From contig NZ_JACCFL010000001.1 of assembly GCF_013410375.1 (NCBI RefSeq), positions 1,984,001 to 2,048,000 on the forward strand: DNA of 64,000 nt. The letters run 5' to 3'. This document shows, in pieces, positions 61,944-64,000 of the stretch. A program made the position numbers and the translations under genes. The notes under the pieces were generated by a model. The model worked only from the letters and a program-made list of their open reading frames with translations. It had not been told where the DNA came from and did no database searches. The DNA is from Leifsonia shinshuensis (lineage in GTDB: Bacteria > Actinomycetota > Actinomycetes > Actinomycetales > Microbacteriaceae). The first letter of the stretch is position 1, and each line of letters opens with the position of its first letter.

Positions 61944-63016
61944 GCCGCTACCTTCTGGCCGGCGGCGGGACCGCCGGCCACGTCAACCCGCTGCTCGCCG
62001 TCGCCGACCGGCTGCGCCGCGACGACCCGTCCGCGGAGGTCCTGGTGCTGGGTACCAAGGAGGGGCTGGAGGCGCGCCTCGTCCCCGACCGCGGCTACGA
62101 GCTCGCGACCATCCCCAAGCTGCCGTTCCCGCGCCGGCCGAACGGTGCGGCGCTCCGCTTCCCCGGCGAGTACCGGCGCGCCGTGCGCACGGTGACCGAC
62201 CTGATCCGCGACCGCGGCATCGACGTCGTGGTCGGCTTCGGCGGCTACGCGGCCGCGCCCGCCTACTCCGCCGCCCGGAAGGCGCACGTGCCGTACGCGC
62301 TGCACGAGGCGAACGCCCGGCCCGGCCTCGCCAACCGGCTCGGCGCGCGCTCCACCCGGTGGGTGGGCGTCGCGTTCGAGGGCACCCCTTTGCGGCACGC
62401 TCGCTTCGTCGGGATGCCGTTGCGCCGCGAGATCGAGGAGCTCGACAGGGAGGCCTCCCGCCCGGCGGCCCTGGCCGAGTTCGGCCTCTCCGCCGACCGC
62501 CCGACCCTCCTGGTCACCGGAGGCTCGCTCGGCGCCCGGCGGCTCAACGGGACCATCGCCGAGCGCGCGGCAGAACTGACCGCGGCCGGCTGGCAGGTGC
62601 TGCACATCCAGGGCGGCCGCGGCGAGCTCACCGACCCGGGCATCGAGCACTACCGGCTGCTGGACTACTGCGACCGGATGGACCTCGCCTTCGCGCTGAC
62701 CGACTTCGCCGTCGCACGTGCCGGCGCCGCGACCGTCTGCGAGTTCGCCGCCCTCGGCATCCCCGCGGTGTACGTGCCGTTCCCGATCGGCAACGGCGAG
62801 CAGCGCTTCAACGCGGCGGGCGTGGTGCAGGCGGGCGGCGGCATCCTGGTGGACGACGCCGAGTTCCTGCCCGCGTGGGTCGACGGCCGCCTGCTCCCGC
62901 TGCTGGCGGACCGTGCGGCAGTGGACGAGATGGCGCGCAAGGCCGCGATCACCGGAGTGCGCGACGGCTCCGACCGGATGGTCGCCCTGATCCGGAGTGC
63001 CCTGAAGGAATCCTGA
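61940..63016 (+). CDS. murG: MurG, UDP-GlcNAc:lipid I N-acetylglucosaminyltransferase
   Basis: 358 aa, GTG 61940 overlapping the ftsW stop. It converts lipid I to lipid II at the inner face of the membrane. GT28 motifs: [93 protein letters not shown] (split between acceptor and UDP sites). Complete. A 58-bp gap separates it from murC. Confidence 0.96.
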   Translation: MSRYLLAGGGTAGHVNPLLAVADRLRRDDPSAEVLVLGTKEGLEARLVPDRGYELATIPKLPFPRRPNGAALRFPGEYRRAVRTVTDLIRDRGIDVVVGFGGYAAAPAYSAARKAHVPYALHEANARPGLANRLGARSTRWVGVAFEGTPLRHARFVGMPLRREIEELDREASRPAALAEFGLSADRPTLLVTGGSLGARRLNGTIAERAAELTAAGWQVLHIQGGRGELTDPGIEHYRLLDYCDRMDLAFALTDFAVARAGAATVCEFAALGIPAVYVPFPIGNGEQRFNAAGVVQAGGGILVDDAEFLPAWVDGRLLPLLADRAAVDEMARKAAITGVRDGSDRMVALIRSALKES

Positions 63017-63074
63017 GGTTCGCCGCGTAGCCTGTAACCTGATCAACTCGACTCGCGGAACGAAAGCAGCACCT

Positions 63075-64000
63075 GTGACGATCAAACCCGACCTCAACGC
63101 CACCATCCCCGACGAGCTGGGCAGTCTCCACTTCGTCGGCATCGGCGGCTCGGGCATGAGCGGCATCGCGCGGCTCTTCCTGGAGTCCGGCCACACCGTC
63201 ACCGGCTCCGACGTGCGCCACTCGGCCAACATCGACGCGCTGCGCGCCCTCGGCGCCACCATCGCCATCGGCCACGACGCCGCGAACGTCGGCGACGCCG
63301 ACACCCTCGTGGTGACCGGAGCGCTCTGGCAGGACAACCCGGAGTACCAGCTCGCGCTGGCGAACGGCATCCCGGTGCTGCACCGCTCGCAGGCGCTCGC
63401 CTGGCTGATCAACAAGAAGCGTCTGGTCGCCGTCGCCGGAGCGCACGGCAAGACCACCTCCACCGGCATGATCATCACCGGCCTGCTCGGCCTCGGCGAG
63501 GACCCGAGCTTCGTCAACGGCGGCGTCATCGCCTCCCTCGGCAAGAGCTCGCAAGCCGGCAGCGGGGAGCTGTTCGTGGTGGAGGCGGACGAGTCGGACG
63601 GCTCGTTCCTGCTCTACGACACCGCGGTGGCGCTCATCACGAACGTCGACCCCGACCACCTCGACCACTACGGCTCGCTGGAGGCGTTCGAGGACGCCTT
63701 CCTGACCTTCGCCCGCGAGGCGGACGAGTTCGTGGTCGTCTCCTCGGACGACGCGGGCGCTCAGCACGTCCACCGCCGCCTGGCCGAGGTGGCCCCGGAG
63801 AAGCGCGTGATCTCCTTCGGCGAGGCGCAGGACGCCGACGTACGCGTCCACTCGATCGTCACCGACGGGCCGGTCGCCTTCTCCCTGACCTACGCCGGCG
63901 CGGAGTACTCCGCCCGCCTGCGCGTGCCGGGGCGGCACAACGCGATCAACGCCGCGGGCGCCTTCGCGGTCCTGACCGGGCTCGGCTTCGAGCCGGCGGC
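63075..64000 (+). CDS. murC: MurC, UDP-MurNAc:L-alanine ligase (5' part)
   Basis: The first 308 codons are present; the right edge cuts the gene. GTG 63075. N-terminal [22 protein letters not shown] (UDP-binding), ATP site [40 protein letters not shown] and [14 protein letters not shown] are seen. It attaches the first amino acid (L-Ala in most species; Gly is used by many B-type peptidoglycan organisms) to UDP-MurNAc. ftsQ and ftsZ would be expected next. Confidence 0.94.
   Translation, partial: MTIKPDLNATIPDELGSLHFVGIGGSGMSGIARLFLESGHTVTGSDVRHSANIDALRALGATIAIGHDAANVGDADTLVVTGALWQDNPEYQLALANGIPVLHRSQALAWLINKKRLVAVAGAHGKTTSTGMIITGLLGLGEDPSFVNGGVIASLGKSSQAGSGELFVVEADESDGSFLLYDTAVALITNVDPDHLDHYGSLEAFEDAFLTFAREADEFVVVSSDDAGAQHVHRRLAEVAPEKRVISFGEAQDADVRVHSIVTDGPVAFSLTYAGAEYSARLRVPGRHNAINAAGAFAVLTGLGFEPA

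Overview
The window is a dense, very GC-rich chromosomal segment of an actinobacterium. The gene content points to the family Microbacteriaceae, close to Leifsonia or a relative. The pointers are a C50 carotenoid operon of the decaprenoxanthin/sarcinaxanthin type, a small protein of a type I associate with Microbacteriaceae, a MurE whose DAP-recognition motif is replaced, and GarA/FtsR and PknL/Rv2175c neighbourhoods shared with actinobacteria in general. The genus is an inference from gene content; no marker RNA is present. I saw no rRNA, tRNA, CRISPR array, insertion sequence or prophage. No gene-free gap exceeds 300 bp.

Layout, 0-17 kb: the end of a methionine ABC importer (metQ-metN-metI); two divergent citrate synthase family genes, one with an N-terminal DNA-binding helix-turn-helix, separated by a repeat-containing promoter; a glycolipid-binding-like protein, an MFS carrier and a small membrane protein; a PAP2/diacylglycerol-kinase fusion; a bacterial NHEJ module (ligD divergent from ku, with topoisomerase IB overlapping ku); a sugar-porter type MFS carrier; a sigma-70 group 2 factor; small proteins. 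16.5-24.3 kb: an NAD(P)-binding oxidoreductase, then a MarR regulator divergent from crtE-crtB-crtI-crtYe-crtYf-crtEb. In this operon most genes overlap by 4 nt, but crtE and crtB are separated by three exact 67-bp repeats. 24.3-32.7 kb: housekeeping and poorly known genes (VOC proteins, DnaJ-NERD fusion, LRV-repeat/S4/DUF72 operon, membrane proteins), then CDP-alcohol transferase-garA-ftsR-merR and a ParA ATPase. 32.8-42 kb: pyruvate carboxylase, a MinD-like ATPase, peptide deformylase, an epimerase, a nuclease-like gene bracketed by palindromes, and a long-chain acyl-CoA ligase.

42-50.4 kb is a conserved actinobacterial envelope/signalling block: ROK kinase, PlsC acyltransferase, class II DAHP synthase, a PASTA Ser/Thr kinase of PknL type, a LysM cell-wall protein, an Rv2175c-like DNA-binding protein and a polyprenyl diphosphate synthase. 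From 50.4 kb to the right edge runs the division and cell wall (dcw) cluster: DUF3040 protein, mraZ, rsmH, ftsL-like, ftsI, murE, murF, mraY, murD, ftsW, murG, murC (cut by the window). Most junctions from murE to murG are overlapping stop/start codons, so the cluster is probably translated as a coupled unit that makes lipid II and the septal synthase.

The most unusual content is non-coding. (1) Three dispersed copies of a 65-bp element with identical geometry (arm 13, spacer 17, arm 13, loop 9, inverted arm 13), with a compensated base-pair change between copies. (2) A wHTH/DUF559-like nuclease gene with two 53-bp palindromic units on its left and a 55-bp near-perfect palindrome forming its own 3' coding end. 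(3) The 67-bp triplication before crtB, which builds a chain of three identical 21-codon mini-ORFs, each with its own ribosome binding site. (4) 15-bp tandem arrays at three loci. (5) A 21-bp-period repeat between the citrate synthases.
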